Below are positions 53,739-62,143 of a stretch of DNA of 64,000 bases, in pieces. The notes beneath the pieces were generated by a model that did no database searches, was not told where the DNA came from, and saw only the letters and a list, made by a program, of their open reading frames with translations. The position numbers were made by a program, and so were the translations under genes. The DNA lies in assembly GCA_964442285.1 (NCBI GenBank), contig CAYTZH010000012.1:1-64000 (forward strand). The letters run 5' to 3'. Positions within the stretch are counted from its first letter, which is position 1; each line of letters starts with the position of its first letter. This DNA is from CAYTZH01 sp964442285 (GTDB lineage: Bacteria > Myxococcota_A > UBA9160 > JAFDET01).

Positions 53739-54311
53739 CTAGATCTTGATCCTTCGGGTCGCGCGGCGGCCCGGGAGCTTCGAGAACACCCAGCCGATGG
53801 TCATGCCCGTCAGCAGGATGAGCGCGCCGGTGATCCAGTGGGGCCAGCGCGCCCCGGCCTTGAGGTTGCGGTTCTCGATGTCGAGCCGCTCGAGCTCCGT
53901 CTCGCGCTCCCGGTCCCGGGTCGAGAGGCCCTCGTTCTCCTGGGCGAGCCGCTCGGCCCGGCTGCGGGCCTCGTCGAGCTGGCTGCGCAACCCCGAGGTC
54001 TCGCGCTCGAGATCCTGGAGCCGGAGCGCCGGCGGAGGCTCCGGCGCCAGGTAGCCCGCCGGGATCCAGCCCGCCTTGCCATCGGCGAGCTTCACCTCGG
54101 TCCAGCCCTCGCTGCGCCGGGCGATGGTCATCTGGTCGCCCGTCTTCACCACATCCACGATGCGGTACTGGGTGCCCGGCCCCGTGCGGACGTTCAGGCG
54201 GACCTCGCCACGAATCCAGGCTTCTTCGGCCGAGGCCGCTGCCGCCATCATCAGGCAGGCCGCCACCAGGGCCGACGCGACCCCGCGGAAGCCCGCAGCA
54301 CAAGCCGGCAT
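53739..54311 (-). CDS. SH3-domain exported protein with coiled coil and C-terminal membrane anchor
   Basis: 190 residues. Signal peptide (ALVAACLMMAAAASAEEAW), then a bacterial SH3 domain (RLNVRTGPGTQYRIVDVVKTGDQ to GKAGWIPAGYLAP), a coiled coil (about residues 85-150, RLQDLERETSGLRSQLDEARS) and one transmembrane helix near the C-terminus (WITGALILLTGMTIGWVFS). This layout fits the TIGR04211-type SH3 domain proteins of proteobacteria. A cell-wall binding role is likely. GGGGGA precedes the ATG. It is convergent with trkA. Confidence 0.85.
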   Translation of the reverse strand: MPACAAGFRGVASALVAACLMMAAAASAEEAWIRGEVRLNVRTGPGTQYRIVDVVKTGDQMTIARRSEGWTEVKLADGKAGWIPAGYLAPEPPPALRLQDLERETSGLRSQLDEARSRAERLAQENEGLSTRDRERETELERLDIENRNLKAGARWPHWITGALILLTGMTIGWVFSKLPGRRATRRIKI

Positions 54312-54428
54312 GGATCCCCCCTCCCGAGCGCTCACGCGGCCAGTGTAGCGACTCGGCTGCCCCCTGGGGCCCCTGCATGGCGCGACCTGCGGAGACTCCC
54401 GCTTCGAGGCTGTTATGTTGAGGTGTTC

Positions 54429-56222
54429 GTGCAGCGACTGAGCCTCGGTCAGATGATCGCCTTCGGCGCGCCCTCCTTCGCGGGCGCGGCGATGGTGATT
54501 CCCATCAGCATCCACATGACCAAGTTCTACGCCGACGAGGTGCTGGTGCCCCTGGGCTTCCTCGGGATCGCGATCGCCCTGGCGCGGGCCTTCGACGCCA
54601 TCACGGATCCCCTGATGGGCTGGATCTCCGATCGCACCCGCACCCGCTGGGGGCGCCGGAAGCCCTGGCTGGCGCTGGGCGCGCCCACCTGCGCCGTGGC
54701 GTTCTGGATGCTCTTCATGCCGCCGGAGCGCCTGACGCCGACCGAGGGCGCGCTGTGGTTCACGGCCTGCTACCTCGCCTACTACCTCTTCCACACCGTC
54801 TACCTGATCCCCTACATCGCGCTCGGTACCGAGCTCACTCTGGACTACCACCAGCGATCGACGCTGTTCGGTGTGCGCGAGGGCATCGTGATCGCCGGAA
54901 CCCTGTGCGCGGCCGTGCTCCCGGGCCTGATGGCCGAGTCGGTCGGCAGCGAGCGCGAGGCGCTCCGCCTCTTCGCGCTGATCTTCGGCAGCCTGCTGAT
55001 GCTGCTCTACCTGCTGCTGCTCCTCACGCTGCGCGAGCGACCGGAGTTCGTGGCCCGCCCGCCCAATCCCCTGGTGCCGGGGGTGCGGCGGGCCCTGCGC
55101 AGCCGGCCCTTCCAGATCATCCTGCTCGCCTCCGTCTGCGCGGGAATTCCGGGCCCCCTGGCCGCCACGCTGGTCCCGTTCTTCAACGCCTACGTCGTCC
55201 AGCCGGAAAACCCCTCCCTCTGGCTCTCGGCCTTCCTCTTCGCCTACTTCGCCGCCGCCTTCGTCAGCCTGCCGCTGTGGCTTCGGGCGGCGCGGCGGCG
55301 GGGCAAGCACGCCACCCTGCTCACCGCCTTCGCCTGCATGAGCGTGGCCACCGCCGGAACCCTCTTCACCGGGCGCGGCGACGTGGCCTGGTTCCTCGTC
55401 TGCCTGGCCGGCGCGGGGAGCGCCTTCGGCGCCGTGAGCTTCCTGCCCCTGGCCCTCAAGGCGGACGTCATCGACTACGACGAGCTCCTCACCGGTCGCC
55501 GCCGGGAGGCGCAGTTCACGTCGTTCTGGTCGATCGTGCCGAAGTTCGTGCAGATCCCCGCCGCCGCGATCCCGGTGGCCGTGCTGGCGTCCCTGGGATA
55601 CGTGCCGAACCAGCCCCAGAACCCGGAGGTGGTGAGCGCGCTGCGCCTCATGTTCGGCCTGGTCCCGCCCATCTTCCTCGGTCTGGCCTACTGGATCCTG
55701 CGCCGCTACCCGATTACGCCCGAGGTGCACGCGGCGATCCGCCGCGGGACCGAGGCGCGGGGCCGGGGCGAGGGGGCCACCGATCCCCTGACCGGCACCA
55801 GCCTGGCTCCGTCGGGCGCCCAGGTGATCGACGACGAGACCACCTGGTTCCTGGACCACTTCTCCGCCCGGGAGCTGCGGCGGTTCCTCGCCGTCGGATC
55901 GCGCGGCCTGGTGCGGGGCGTCTGGCTCCAGTCCGCCGGCTCGTTCGCGCTCTCGCTCCCCTGCGCCGCGCTCGTGTATGTCCGTCTCGACGCCAGCGCC
56001 AAGCCGGGCGTGGTGGCGGTCGCCGCCGTGGTGGCCATGGGGGCCGCCTTCACCGCCGGCCTCTTCCATCTCATGCGCCTCTCCGCGGCCCAGCGCCTGG
56101 CCCGGGAGCCCGCAGCGCCGGGGACGATCCAGGCGCACCTGGCGTCGGCCGCAGTCTCGAGCGGGGCGGTTCTGGCGTCACCCGAGCCTGCCCTCGGCGC
56201 CCGCAGTCGTGGCGGATCGTGA
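54429..56222 (+). CDS. GPH/MelB-type MFS cation symporter
   Basis: 597 residues, about 12 transmembrane helices plus two more at the C-terminus. ITDPLMGWISDRTRTRWGRRK is the diagnostic glycoside-pentoside-hexuronide (MFS_2) motif, and ALKADVIDYDELLTGRRRE is its second-half counterpart. The C-terminal 140 residues (DDETTWFLDHFSARELRRFL and two helices) are extra relative to MelB. Substrate unknown. The GTG at 54429 has GAGG five bases upstream; TATGTT at 54414-54419 may be a -10 box, giving a very short leader. It overlaps the next gene by 14 bases. Confidence 0.88.
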   Translation: MQRLSLGQMIAFGAPSFAGAAMVIPISIHMTKFYADEVLVPLGFLGIAIALARAFDAITDPLMGWISDRTRTRWGRRKPWLALGAPTCAVAFWMLFMPPERLTPTEGALWFTACYLAYYLFHTVYLIPYIALGTELTLDYHQRSTLFGVREGIVIAGTLCAAVLPGLMAESVGSEREALRLFALIFGSLLMLLYLLLLLTLRERPEFVARPPNPLVPGVRRALRSRPFQIILLASVCAGIPGPLAATLVPFFNAYVVQPENPSLWLSAFLFAYFAAAFVSLPLWLRAARRRGKHATLLTAFACMSVATAGTLFTGRGDVAWFLVCLAGAGSAFGAVSFLPLALKADVIDYDELLTGRRREAQFTSFWSIVPKFVQIPAAAIPVAVLASLGYVPNQPQNPEVVSALRLMFGLVPPIFLGLAYWILRRYPITPEVHAAIRRGTEARGRGEGATDPLTGTSLAPSGAQVIDDETTWFLDHFSARELRRFLAVGSRGLVRGVWLQSAGSFALSLPCAALVYVRLDASAKPGVVAVAAVVAMGAAFTAGLFHLMRLSAAQRLAREPAAPGTIQAHLASAAVSSGAVLASPEPALGARSRGGS

Positions 56223-57231
56223 GCTCCTCCGCAGTCCGGCCTTCGACGGCGCCCTGATCGGCGGGCCCTGGCTCCTCGGCCTGGGCTTCGGTCTCGCCGC
56301 CCTCGCGCGGCCCGACCTCTTCCTGCCCCTGCTCCTCGTCGACGTCTGGCTCCTCGGCTACCACCACGTGATTGCCACCTGGACGCGACTGGCCCTCGAT
56401 CCGGGGGGCTTCGCCCGCCACCGCTTCCTGGCCCTGGGCGCGCTGCCCGGGGTGCTGCTCGCCGTCGCGGCGCTGGTGTGGCTGGGCGGTTCGGCGGCCG
56501 TGGCCACCCTGTACCTGCACTGGCAGTGGTGGCACTACACCCGACAGAGTCACGGGCTGGAGGCGCTCTACCGCCGCCGCGGCGGCGGGCCCGCCGCGAC
56601 GGATCGGCTCACGGCGTCCGTGCTCTACGGATTCCCGCTCTGGGGGCTCCTGGAGCGCTCGGCCCAGCGTCCACCCCAGCTGCTGGGCATGGACCTCTGG
56701 CTCCTGCCGGTGGCGCCCGATCTGGCCCACGCGCTGGGACTGGCCGTGGTCGCGGCCGGGGCGGTCTGGCTCGTGCGGACGGTCGGGGAGGCGCGGCGGG
56801 GGGCGCTCCGCCCGGGCCACACCTTCTACGTCCTCTCCCACGCGACGATCTTCACGCTGGGCTACGTGGCCATCCGCGACGTGGACCACGGCTGGCTCGC
56901 CCTGAACGTCTGGCACAACGCCCAGTACCTGCTCGTGGTCTGGCACTTCCACAACCGGCGCTTCGCGGGCGACCCGTCCGCCCGCCCGCGCTGGGCCGCC
57001 GCGCTGTGCGCGCCCCGGCGGGCACCTCTCTACGTGGCCCTGTGTCTGCTGCTCACGGCCGCGCTCTACCTGCCGCTGCGGGAGGCGGCCGCCCGGCTGG
57101 CCGTGCCGGGCCTGCCCATGGCCGTGGTCCTCTACCAGGCCTTCAACTTCCACCACTACCTGGCGGACGCGCGGCTCTGGAAGCTGCGCCAGCGACCCGT
57201 CGCCCGGGTGTTCGGCCTCGCGCAGACCTGA
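56209..57231 (+). CDS. Polytopic membrane protein with conserved-looking histidines, function unknown
   Basis: 340 residues with about eight transmembrane helices. Histidines are concentrated at helix ends: YHHVIATWTRL, LHWQWWHYTRQSHG, HTFYVLSHATIF, NVWHNAQYLLVVWHFHNRRF and FNFHHYLADARLWKLR. Such spacing recalls membrane di-iron or heme/retinal-type enzymes, but I do not recognise a named family. The GTG start lies inside the symporter gene, with no ribosome site, so translation is probably coupled to it. It is convergent with the phosphoesterase gene. Confidence 0.75.
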   Translation: MADRELLRSPAFDGALIGGPWLLGLGFGLAALARPDLFLPLLLVDVWLLGYHHVIATWTRLALDPGGFARHRFLALGALPGVLLAVAALVWLGGSAAVATLYLHWQWWHYTRQSHGLEALYRRRGGGPAATDRLTASVLYGFPLWGLLERSAQRPPQLLGMDLWLLPVAPDLAHALGLAVVAAGAVWLVRTVGEARRGALRPGHTFYVLSHATIFTLGYVAIRDVDHGWLALNVWHNAQYLLVVWHFHNRRFAGDPSARPRWAAALCAPRRAPLYVALCLLLTAALYLPLREAAARLAVPGLPMAVVLYQAFNFHHYLADARLWKLRQRPVARVFGLAQT

Positions 57232-57257
57232 GCGCGGACTCCGGCGGTGGGGCGGGC

Positions 57258-58925
57258 TCAGCGCGGTGCGGCGCTGCCCTCCACCTCGAGCACCTTGTGG
57301 GCGTGATGCTCCCGGCCGAACTCGTCGCTCGCCCGCACGGTGACGGTGTAGATCCCCGGCCCGAGGTCGTCCGGGAGGTCGGCGATCCAGACGTGGGAGG
57401 AGGTCACCGCCTCCACCCAGGGCTTCTTCTCCGCCGGGTGGCGGCCGAAGAGCTCCTTGGCGTAGGGGTCGAAGGTGTTCGTGCGCTGCATGGCCACGAA
57501 CGGGCGATCGCCGATCCGGAAGTGCACGGTCGACCTGGGGCCGCCGTCGAAGAGGTTCACCACCACGTGGGTCGCGGCGACCTCGTCCGCCGAGAGCCGG
57601 CCGTCCAGCAGCTCGCCGTGGCGGAAGCGCCGCTGGACCTCGGGCCGGTGGTGGTGGTGGGCGACGTCGAAGACGATGCGCATCTGGTGGTCGGCGGGCA
57701 TGCCCGCCGCCTTGTAGCGGACGGCCAGGTCCGTGCCGTCCACCTCGAGCACGTGGTAGCCGTTGGGGGTGCCGTCGCGCTGGTCGGCCACCGCCACCCC
57801 GCGGGCGTCCAGGGGGCCGCTCCACCAGCTGCCCGAGACCGTGGTGAGCACGTGGTGGTGGAACTCGCCGGGCCCCGAGAAGCCGTCGTCGGGCCCGAAG
57901 TAGTGGTGCTCGGTGGTGTGGGTGTGGCCGGCGACGGCGTAGAGGTGGGGCCGTCCCTCCAGCAGGTCGAAGAGCCCGCGCCGGTCCTGGGTGTTGGCCT
58001 GGGGCCGGTCGCCCAGGTACGTGCGCAGGGGCGCGTGCATGGCCAGGAACACGAGCTTCTCCTCGGGCACGTGCCGCAGCTCCTCGCGCATCCAGCGCAG
58101 CTGCTGGCGACCCAGGCGCGCCTCGTAGCCGCCGTTGCCCCGGTAGTCGCCCGGGTCGCTCTCGCCGTTTCCGAAGTAGTGGATGTTGTCGAGGACGAAG
58201 AAGACCGCGTTGCCCACCTCGAAGGCGTAGTAGGGCGGGCCGAAGAAGCGCTTGAAGGTCTCCAGGGAGTAGCGGTCGTCGGCCGCCAGGAAGTTCATCT
58301 CGTGGTTGCCCGGCACGTTGTACCAGGGGACCCCGATCTGGGCGACGATGCCGTTGAAGCGCGGGAAGAGCGAGAGGTCGTCGAAGAGGATGTCGCCCAG
58401 GGTCATGCCGAAGCGCGCCCGGGTGCCGATCAGCTCCGCCACCACGTCGTCGCGGAACCAGTCCACCTCCGCCTGGCTCTGGGGCTGGGTGTCAGCGAAG
58501 AGGATCGCCTCGAACGTGGTGGGCTCGTCGATCTTGCGCAGGGGGAAGTCGATCGACGCCGGCAGCGGTCCCGTGGGTGCCACGCCCGCGTAGCGCAGCC
58601 CCGGGGGCGAGCCCTTCGGCTGGTGGATGTAGTAGAAGCGCGGCAGCTGGTCCGCGGAGACCGGCGTCGCCCAGCCCGCGGGCTTGGTGAGGAACACCAC
58701 CGCCTCGTCGCCGATCTCGAGGGTGAAGCGGCCCCCGGCGTCGGTGAGCACCACCGTGCGGCCGTCGGAGACCCGCACGTCCGGCACGCCCGGCTCGCCC
58801 GCGTCGCGGGATCCGTTGCCGTTGCGGTCGTCGAAGACGACCCCGCGCGCGGTCTCGGCGGCGGTGGGCGCCGCGGCCAGCAGTGCGAACGCTCCCAGGA
58901 ACCAGACGAACCCTCGGCCTCGCAT
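57258..58925 (-). CDS. Three-domain calcineurin-like phosphoesterase, exported
   Basis: 555 residues. A signal peptide (VWFLGAFALLAAAPTAA) is followed by an N-terminal SdrD/collagen-binding-like beta domain (GVVFDDRNGNGSRDAGEPGV), the metallophosphatase core and a C-terminal beta domain (MetallophosC). Metal-site motifs are ILFADTQPQ, FGMTLGDILFDD, VPGNHEM and VAGHTHTTEHH; LVFLAMHAPL carries a further His. It probably hydrolyses phosphate esters in the periplasm or outside the cell. GGAGGG precedes the ATG at 58925. It is divergent from the CBS gene. Confidence 0.9.
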   Translation of the reverse strand: MRGRGFVWFLGAFALLAAAPTAAETARGVVFDDRNGNGSRDAGEPGVPDVRVSDGRTVVLTDAGGRFTLEIGDEAVVFLTKPAGWATPVSADQLPRFYYIHQPKGSPPGLRYAGVAPTGPLPASIDFPLRKIDEPTTFEAILFADTQPQSQAEVDWFRDDVVAELIGTRARFGMTLGDILFDDLSLFPRFNGIVAQIGVPWYNVPGNHEMNFLAADDRYSLETFKRFFGPPYYAFEVGNAVFFVLDNIHYFGNGESDPGDYRGNGGYEARLGRQQLRWMREELRHVPEEKLVFLAMHAPLRTYLGDRPQANTQDRRGLFDLLEGRPHLYAVAGHTHTTEHHYFGPDDGFSGPGEFHHHVLTTVSGSWWSGPLDARGVAVADQRDGTPNGYHVLEVDGTDLAVRYKAAGMPADHQMRIVFDVAHHHHRPEVQRRFRHGELLDGRLSADEVAATHVVVNLFDGGPRSTVHFRIGDRPFVAMQRTNTFDPYAKELFGRHPAEKKPWVEAVTSSHVWIADLPDDLGPGIYTVTVRASDEFGREHHAHKVLEVEGSAAPR

Positions 58926-59105
58926 CGGACTCCCTCCTCGGCCACGGCGGTGGTCGGCAGGGTAGTGCGTCCGGCCCCCGCCGGGCCAGGACCACCCGGT
59001 CCGGGCGGGTGCCGCGTCGCCGAGGCGGTCCTCGACGCACGCGCCTGCGCGGGGATGGTAAGGTGGAGACGCCGGCTCCCGTCCGGTCGACCCGGGCACC
59101 CCGGT

Positions 59106-59179
59106 CCCGACCGAGGCCGGAGGCCACGACCCAGGCCGGGGGCACGACCCAGGCCGGGGGCACGACCGAGGCCGGGAAG
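59106..59179 (+). repeat. 18-bp tandem repeat upstream of a CBS-protein gene
   Basis: Two identical copies of CACGACCCAGGCCGGGGG (59125-59142 and 59143-59160) flanked by two diverged copies, about four units in all. It ends 20 bases before the CBS gene start and precedes its ribosome site. Probably slippage-prone, and could change the leader length between strains. Confidence 0.8.
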
Positions 59180-59198
59180 CCGGGTCGGAGGTGCTGCC

Positions 59199-59648
59199 AT
59201 GCTCGTACGAGACGTGATGACCACGGGCGTCATGGTCGCGAGGCGGGACGATACGGTCCGCTCGGTCGTGATCAAGATCCTCAGCCGGCACTGCGGCGCC
59301 ATCCCGGTCGTCGGGGACGCGTTCGATCTGATCGGGATGGTGACCGTTCGCGACATCATGCTCCCCCTCTATCCCAACTACGGGGACTACGTCCACGACA
59401 ACGTCCACAGCCGCAGCTTCCTGGAGATGGAGGAAGGCTACGCGGAGGTGCTCGCCAAGCCCGTCGAGAAGATCATGAGCCTCCACCCGATGACCGTCTC
59501 CCCCGACGATCCGGTGCTCATGGCCGCCTCGTTCATGGGCCTGAAGAACTTCCGGCGCATCCCGGTCGTGGAGGGCAAGACGTTGGTGGGCGTCGTGAGC
59601 ATCGGCGACATCAACCGCGGCCTGTTCTTCGCGCTGCCCACGGCGTGA
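59199..59648 (+). CDS. CBS-domain protein
   Basis: 149 residues, two CBS motifs: VRDVMTTGVMVARRDDTVRS to IGMVTVRDIMLPLYPN, and VEKIMSLHPMTVSPDDPVLM to VGVVSIGDINRGLFF. Between them is a Tyr/Asp/His-rich loop (NYGDYVHDNVHSRSFLEMEEGY). It likely binds adenylates and acts as an energy sensor. GGAGG lies seven bases before the ATG, after the 18-bp tandem repeats. TAAGGT at 59059-59064 could be its -10 box. Confidence 0.9.
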   Translation: MLVRDVMTTGVMVARRDDTVRSVVIKILSRHCGAIPVVGDAFDLIGMVTVRDIMLPLYPNYGDYVHDNVHSRSFLEMEEGYAEVLAKPVEKIMSLHPMTVSPDDPVLMAASFMGLKNFRRIPVVEGKTLVGVVSIGDINRGLFFALPTA

Positions 59649-59675
59649 TCGACGGGTGGGCGCCCGCGGGCGCCC

Positions 59676-60131
59676 TCAGTAGTCGATCACCCGGTCCGCC
59701 TCGAGGAAGAGGGTGGCCACGTCGTCGTCGCTCGCGATGCGCGCGCCGGGGCGAAGCTCGCCGGAGCCGAGGCCGGCCGCCTGGGCGCAGTGGGGACACA
59801 GCAACACGCGCCCGCCTTCCTCCACGAACCCGGCGAAGAGGGCGGCCACCGGCTCCGCCGTGCGGCCCCAGCGCAGGTCGTCCGGCCCGCGCTTGTCGGC
59901 GAGGCGCACGCCCTCGCGATCGAGGAAGACGGTGACCCGGGCGCCCTTTCGCTGGAGCAGCCGCGCCAGGCTCAGGCTCATGGACGCCGCGTGGAGGTCG
60001 TCGGTGTAGTGGCCCAGGTGGACCACCACGTGCTGCGCGGCCGCTTCCTCGGCCTGGGCCGCGACGGGAGGGCCCAGTGCTGCGAGCAGGGTCAGTGCAG
60101 CGGTGGCGGCGAGGGCGGGATCGCGGTGCAT
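59676..60131 (-). CDS. DsrE-like family periplasmic protein
   Basis: 151 residues with a signal peptide (ALAATAALTLLAALGPPVAAQA). The mature part QHVVVHLGHYTDDLHAASMSLSLARLL and ARVTVFLDREGVRL follow the DsrE/DsrF-like fold of sulfur-relay and related proteins. Two Cys in LLCPHCAQAAG could carry or bind sulfur or metal. It is divergent from the arsR-like gene, with the shared operator at 60187-60210 between, so it is likely controlled by that repressor. GGAG lies before the ATG. Confidence 0.8.
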   Translation of the reverse strand: MHRDPALAATAALTLLAALGPPVAAQAEEAAAQHVVVHLGHYTDDLHAASMSLSLARLLQRKGARVTVFLDREGVRLADKRGPDDLRWGRTAEPVAALFAGFVEEGGRVLLCPHCAQAAGLGSGELRPGARIASDDDVATLFLEADRVIDY

Positions 60132-60186
60132 GGGCGGTCTCCTTCGACGAGGCGTGCCGTGGCGACGCCGGTTGGCTCGACGTCTG

Positions 60187-60210
60187 GAATATGCAAGAAT
60201 GCAAATATTC
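60187..60210. promoter_or_regulatory. AT-rich imperfect inverted repeat, likely ArsR-family operator
   Basis: GAATATGCA and TGCAAATATTC face each other across 4 bases (the right arm has two extra A). It is an AT-rich island in a GC-rich gap between divergent DsrE-like and ArsR-like genes. On the plus strand TTGGCT (60172) and AAGAAT (60195), 17 bases apart, would be a promoter overlapped by it. ArsR/SmtB repressors typically bind such sites. Confidence 0.6.
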
Positions 60211-60230
60211 GCAACTGTAAGGAGTCCGAC

Positions 60231-60611
60231 ATCGCCGCCGCTGCGGGAGTCCGCCGGTCGTCGCCGCGCAAGCAGGCCCACCTGCTGACGGGTCCGGTTC
60301 TGGAGCAGGTCGCCGCCCGCTTCCGGGTCCTCGGCGACCCGTCCCGCCTGCGCATCCTCAGCCAGCTGATGCAGGGCGAGCACGCGGTGCAGGAGCTCGT
60401 GGAGGCCACGGGTCTCACCCAGACCACCGTCTCCCGCCACCTCGGACTCCTGCGGCGCGAGCGTCTCGTGACGCGCAAGGCGGTGGCCAACCGGGCCCTC
60501 TACCGCATCTGCGACGCGACGGTGTTCGCGCTCTGCGAGCTCGTCTGCGGCGGCCTGGCCGAGCAGGCGGCCGAGTCGGCGCAGGCCTTCAGCCGCGGCG
60601 GTGGGTCGTGA
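60231..60611 (+). CDS. ArsR-family transcriptional regulator with apparent ATC start
   Basis: 126 residues. The winged HTH is complete: VAARFRVLGDPSRLRILSQL, AVQELVEATGLTQTTVSRHLGLL and ERLVTRKAVANRALYRICD. C-terminal Cys in RICDATVFALCELVCGGL could sense thiols, sulfide or metal, as in the SqrR/BigR-type or metal-type ArsR proteins. No ATG, GTG or TTG exists in frame between the operator and Met47, which lies inside the HTH. A perfect AAGGAG (60219-60224) sits six bases before ATC at 60231, so ATC is the likely start. In-frame GTGs at 60126 and 60159 would translate the operator. Confidence 0.8.
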   Translation: MAAAAGVRRSSPRKQAHLLTGPVLEQVAARFRVLGDPSRLRILSQLMQGEHAVQELVEATGLTQTTVSRHLGLLRRERLVTRKAVANRALYRICDATVFALCELVCGGLAEQAAESAQAFSRGGGS

Positions 60612-61171
60612 GGCGGCGAACCCGCGGACCCGGCCACGTCGCAGCGGGGTTGCTGCTCGCCGCCGCCGTCGGCTGCCAGCCCTCGCCCCCGGCGCCCGAC
60701 GCCGCGGTGCAGGCCGTGGCGTCGCTGCGGAAGGCGCTCGCTGCCGCCCTTCGCGCGGCCCTCGCGGAGGGCCCGCAGCACGCCGTGGAGGTCTGTCGGC
60801 TCGAGGCGCCGGCCATCACGGCGCGGGCGCGATCGGCCGGCGTCGTGGTCGGCCGCACCAGCGATCGGTTGCGCAACCCGGCGAACGCGCCGGAGGACTG
60901 GATGCGACCGCTGCTGGCGGAGTTCCGCGGCCGGGACCCGGAGCCCGGCGCCTCCCGCAGCGTCGACCTCGGCCCGCGCGGCACGGGCTACGTGGAGCCG
61001 ATCTACGTCCAGCCGCTCTGCACCACGTGCCACGGGAGCGCCGTCGATCCGGACCTGCTGCGGGCCATCCGGGCGCAGTATCCGGAGGATCGGGCCGTGG
61101 GCTACGAGGTGGGGGAGTTCCGCGGCCTGTTCTGGGCGGTGGCCGCGCCGGGCCTGGGCGCGGGCGACTGA
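60608..61171 (+). CDS. DUF3365 heme-type lipoprotein
   Basis: 187 residues. The signal ends in the lipobox-like AAAVGC, giving a membrane-anchored periplasmic protein. DUF3365/Tll0287-like features are HAVEVCRLEAPAITARA, GRTSDRLRNPANAPEDW and the heme site QPLCTTCHGS (from about residue 138). Such heme proteins act as redox or gas sensors or small electron carriers. The GTG start overlaps the arsR-like stop (GTGA), so it is part of that regulated unit. Confidence 0.85.
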   Translation: MRRRTRGPGHVAAGLLLAAAVGCQPSPPAPDAAVQAVASLRKALAAALRAALAEGPQHAVEVCRLEAPAITARARSAGVVVGRTSDRLRNPANAPEDWMRPLLAEFRGRDPEPGASRSVDLGPRGTGYVEPIYVQPLCTTCHGSAVDPDLLRAIRAQYPEDRAVGYEVGEFRGLFWAVAAPGLGAGD

Positions 61172-61207
61172 GGTCCGCACCGGACCCGGATCGGCGTCGT
61201 TCCGCAT

Positions 61208-62113
61208 TCAGCCGGCGCTCGCGCCGGCCGAGACGTGGCCCCCCGCGCGGCGCGTCTGGAGCTGGTGGGCGGTGAGGCTGCTGCCGTCGGCGCTCCAGCC
61301 CGGGGGCGCGAAGAGGGCGCCGAGCGCGTCGCGCAGGCTGCCGGCCGCGGCCACCTGCCGGAACATCGTCCGCCACTCGTGGAACGCGATGCCCAGCGGG
61401 TTGAAGGTGTGGATGTTCGTGGTGAGCCCGTAGTCCACGGGCTCGTCCTCGGGCTCGAAGGTGCCGAAGAGCCGGTCCCAGACGATCAGGATCCCGCCGT
61501 GGTTGCGGTCCAGGTACTGGACGTTGCGACCGTGGTGCACCCGGTGGTGTGAGGGTGTGTTGAAGACCCACTCGAAGGGCCCGAGTCGGCCGATCAGCTC
61601 GGTGTGCAGCCAGAACTGGTAGACCAGGCTGATCGCCATGGTCGTGAAGATCATGAGCGGCGGAACGCCCAGGAGCGCGAGGGGCGCCCAGAAGATCGGC
61701 CCGGTGAAGGGCGTCGTCCATGACTGGCGCAGGGCCGTCGAGAGGTTGTAGTAGCGGCTCGAGTGATGGTTCTCGTGGGCGGCCCAGAGGAAGCGCACCT
61801 CGTGGGAGGCGCGGTGGAACCAGTAGTAGCAGAAGTCGTCGCCCACGAACGCCACGACCCACACCCACCAGGCCGAGCTCAGGTCGAAGAGCCGGTAGCG
61901 GTAGAGGGCGGTGTAGGCCGCCAGCACGACCAGCTTGGTGCCGATGCTGATGAGGACGTTGCCGACGCCCATGGCCAGGCTGGCTGCGGCGTCGCGCGCC
62001 TCGTAGCCGCGGATCGGGCGGCCGCCGCGCTCGCGCCCTCCCCGGGTGGCCCACGCCTCGAGGGCGAGCAGCAGCACGAAGACGGGAAACACGGAGTAGA
62101 GAAAGCCGGCCAC
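61208..62113 (-). CDS. Sterol desaturase/fatty acid hydroxylase family membrane enzyme
   Basis: 301 residues with four to five transmembrane helices. The three histidine boxes of the di-iron family are present: FHRASHE, HENHHSS and SHHRVHHGRN. It should hydroxylate or desaturate a lipid or fatty acid at the membrane. GTG start with GGAG upstream. It lies 30 bases after the TetR gene on the same strand, so both are probably one autoregulated operon. The C-terminal 40 residues are polar and variable. Confidence 0.9.
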   Translation of the reverse strand: MAGFLYSVFPVFVLLLALEAWATRGGRERGGRPIRGYEARDAAASLAMGVGNVLISIGTKLVVLAAYTALYRYRLFDLSSAWWVWVVAFVGDDFCYYWFHRASHEVRFLWAAHENHHSSRYYNLSTALRQSWTTPFTGPIFWAPLALLGVPPLMIFTTMAISLVYQFWLHTELIGRLGPFEWVFNTPSHHRVHHGRNVQYLDRNHGGILIVWDRLFGTFEPEDEPVDYGLTTNIHTFNPLGIAFHEWRTMFRQVAAAGSLRDALGALFAPPGWSADGSSLTAHQLQTRRAGGHVSAGASAG

Positions 62114-62143
62114 GGGGGTCTCCTCGATCGGTCCAGGGGTCGC

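Noticed and set aside
59106..59179. CRISPR or iteron origin
   Set aside because: Units are contiguous 18-mers with no spacers, no replication initiator gene and no AT-rich segment next to them.
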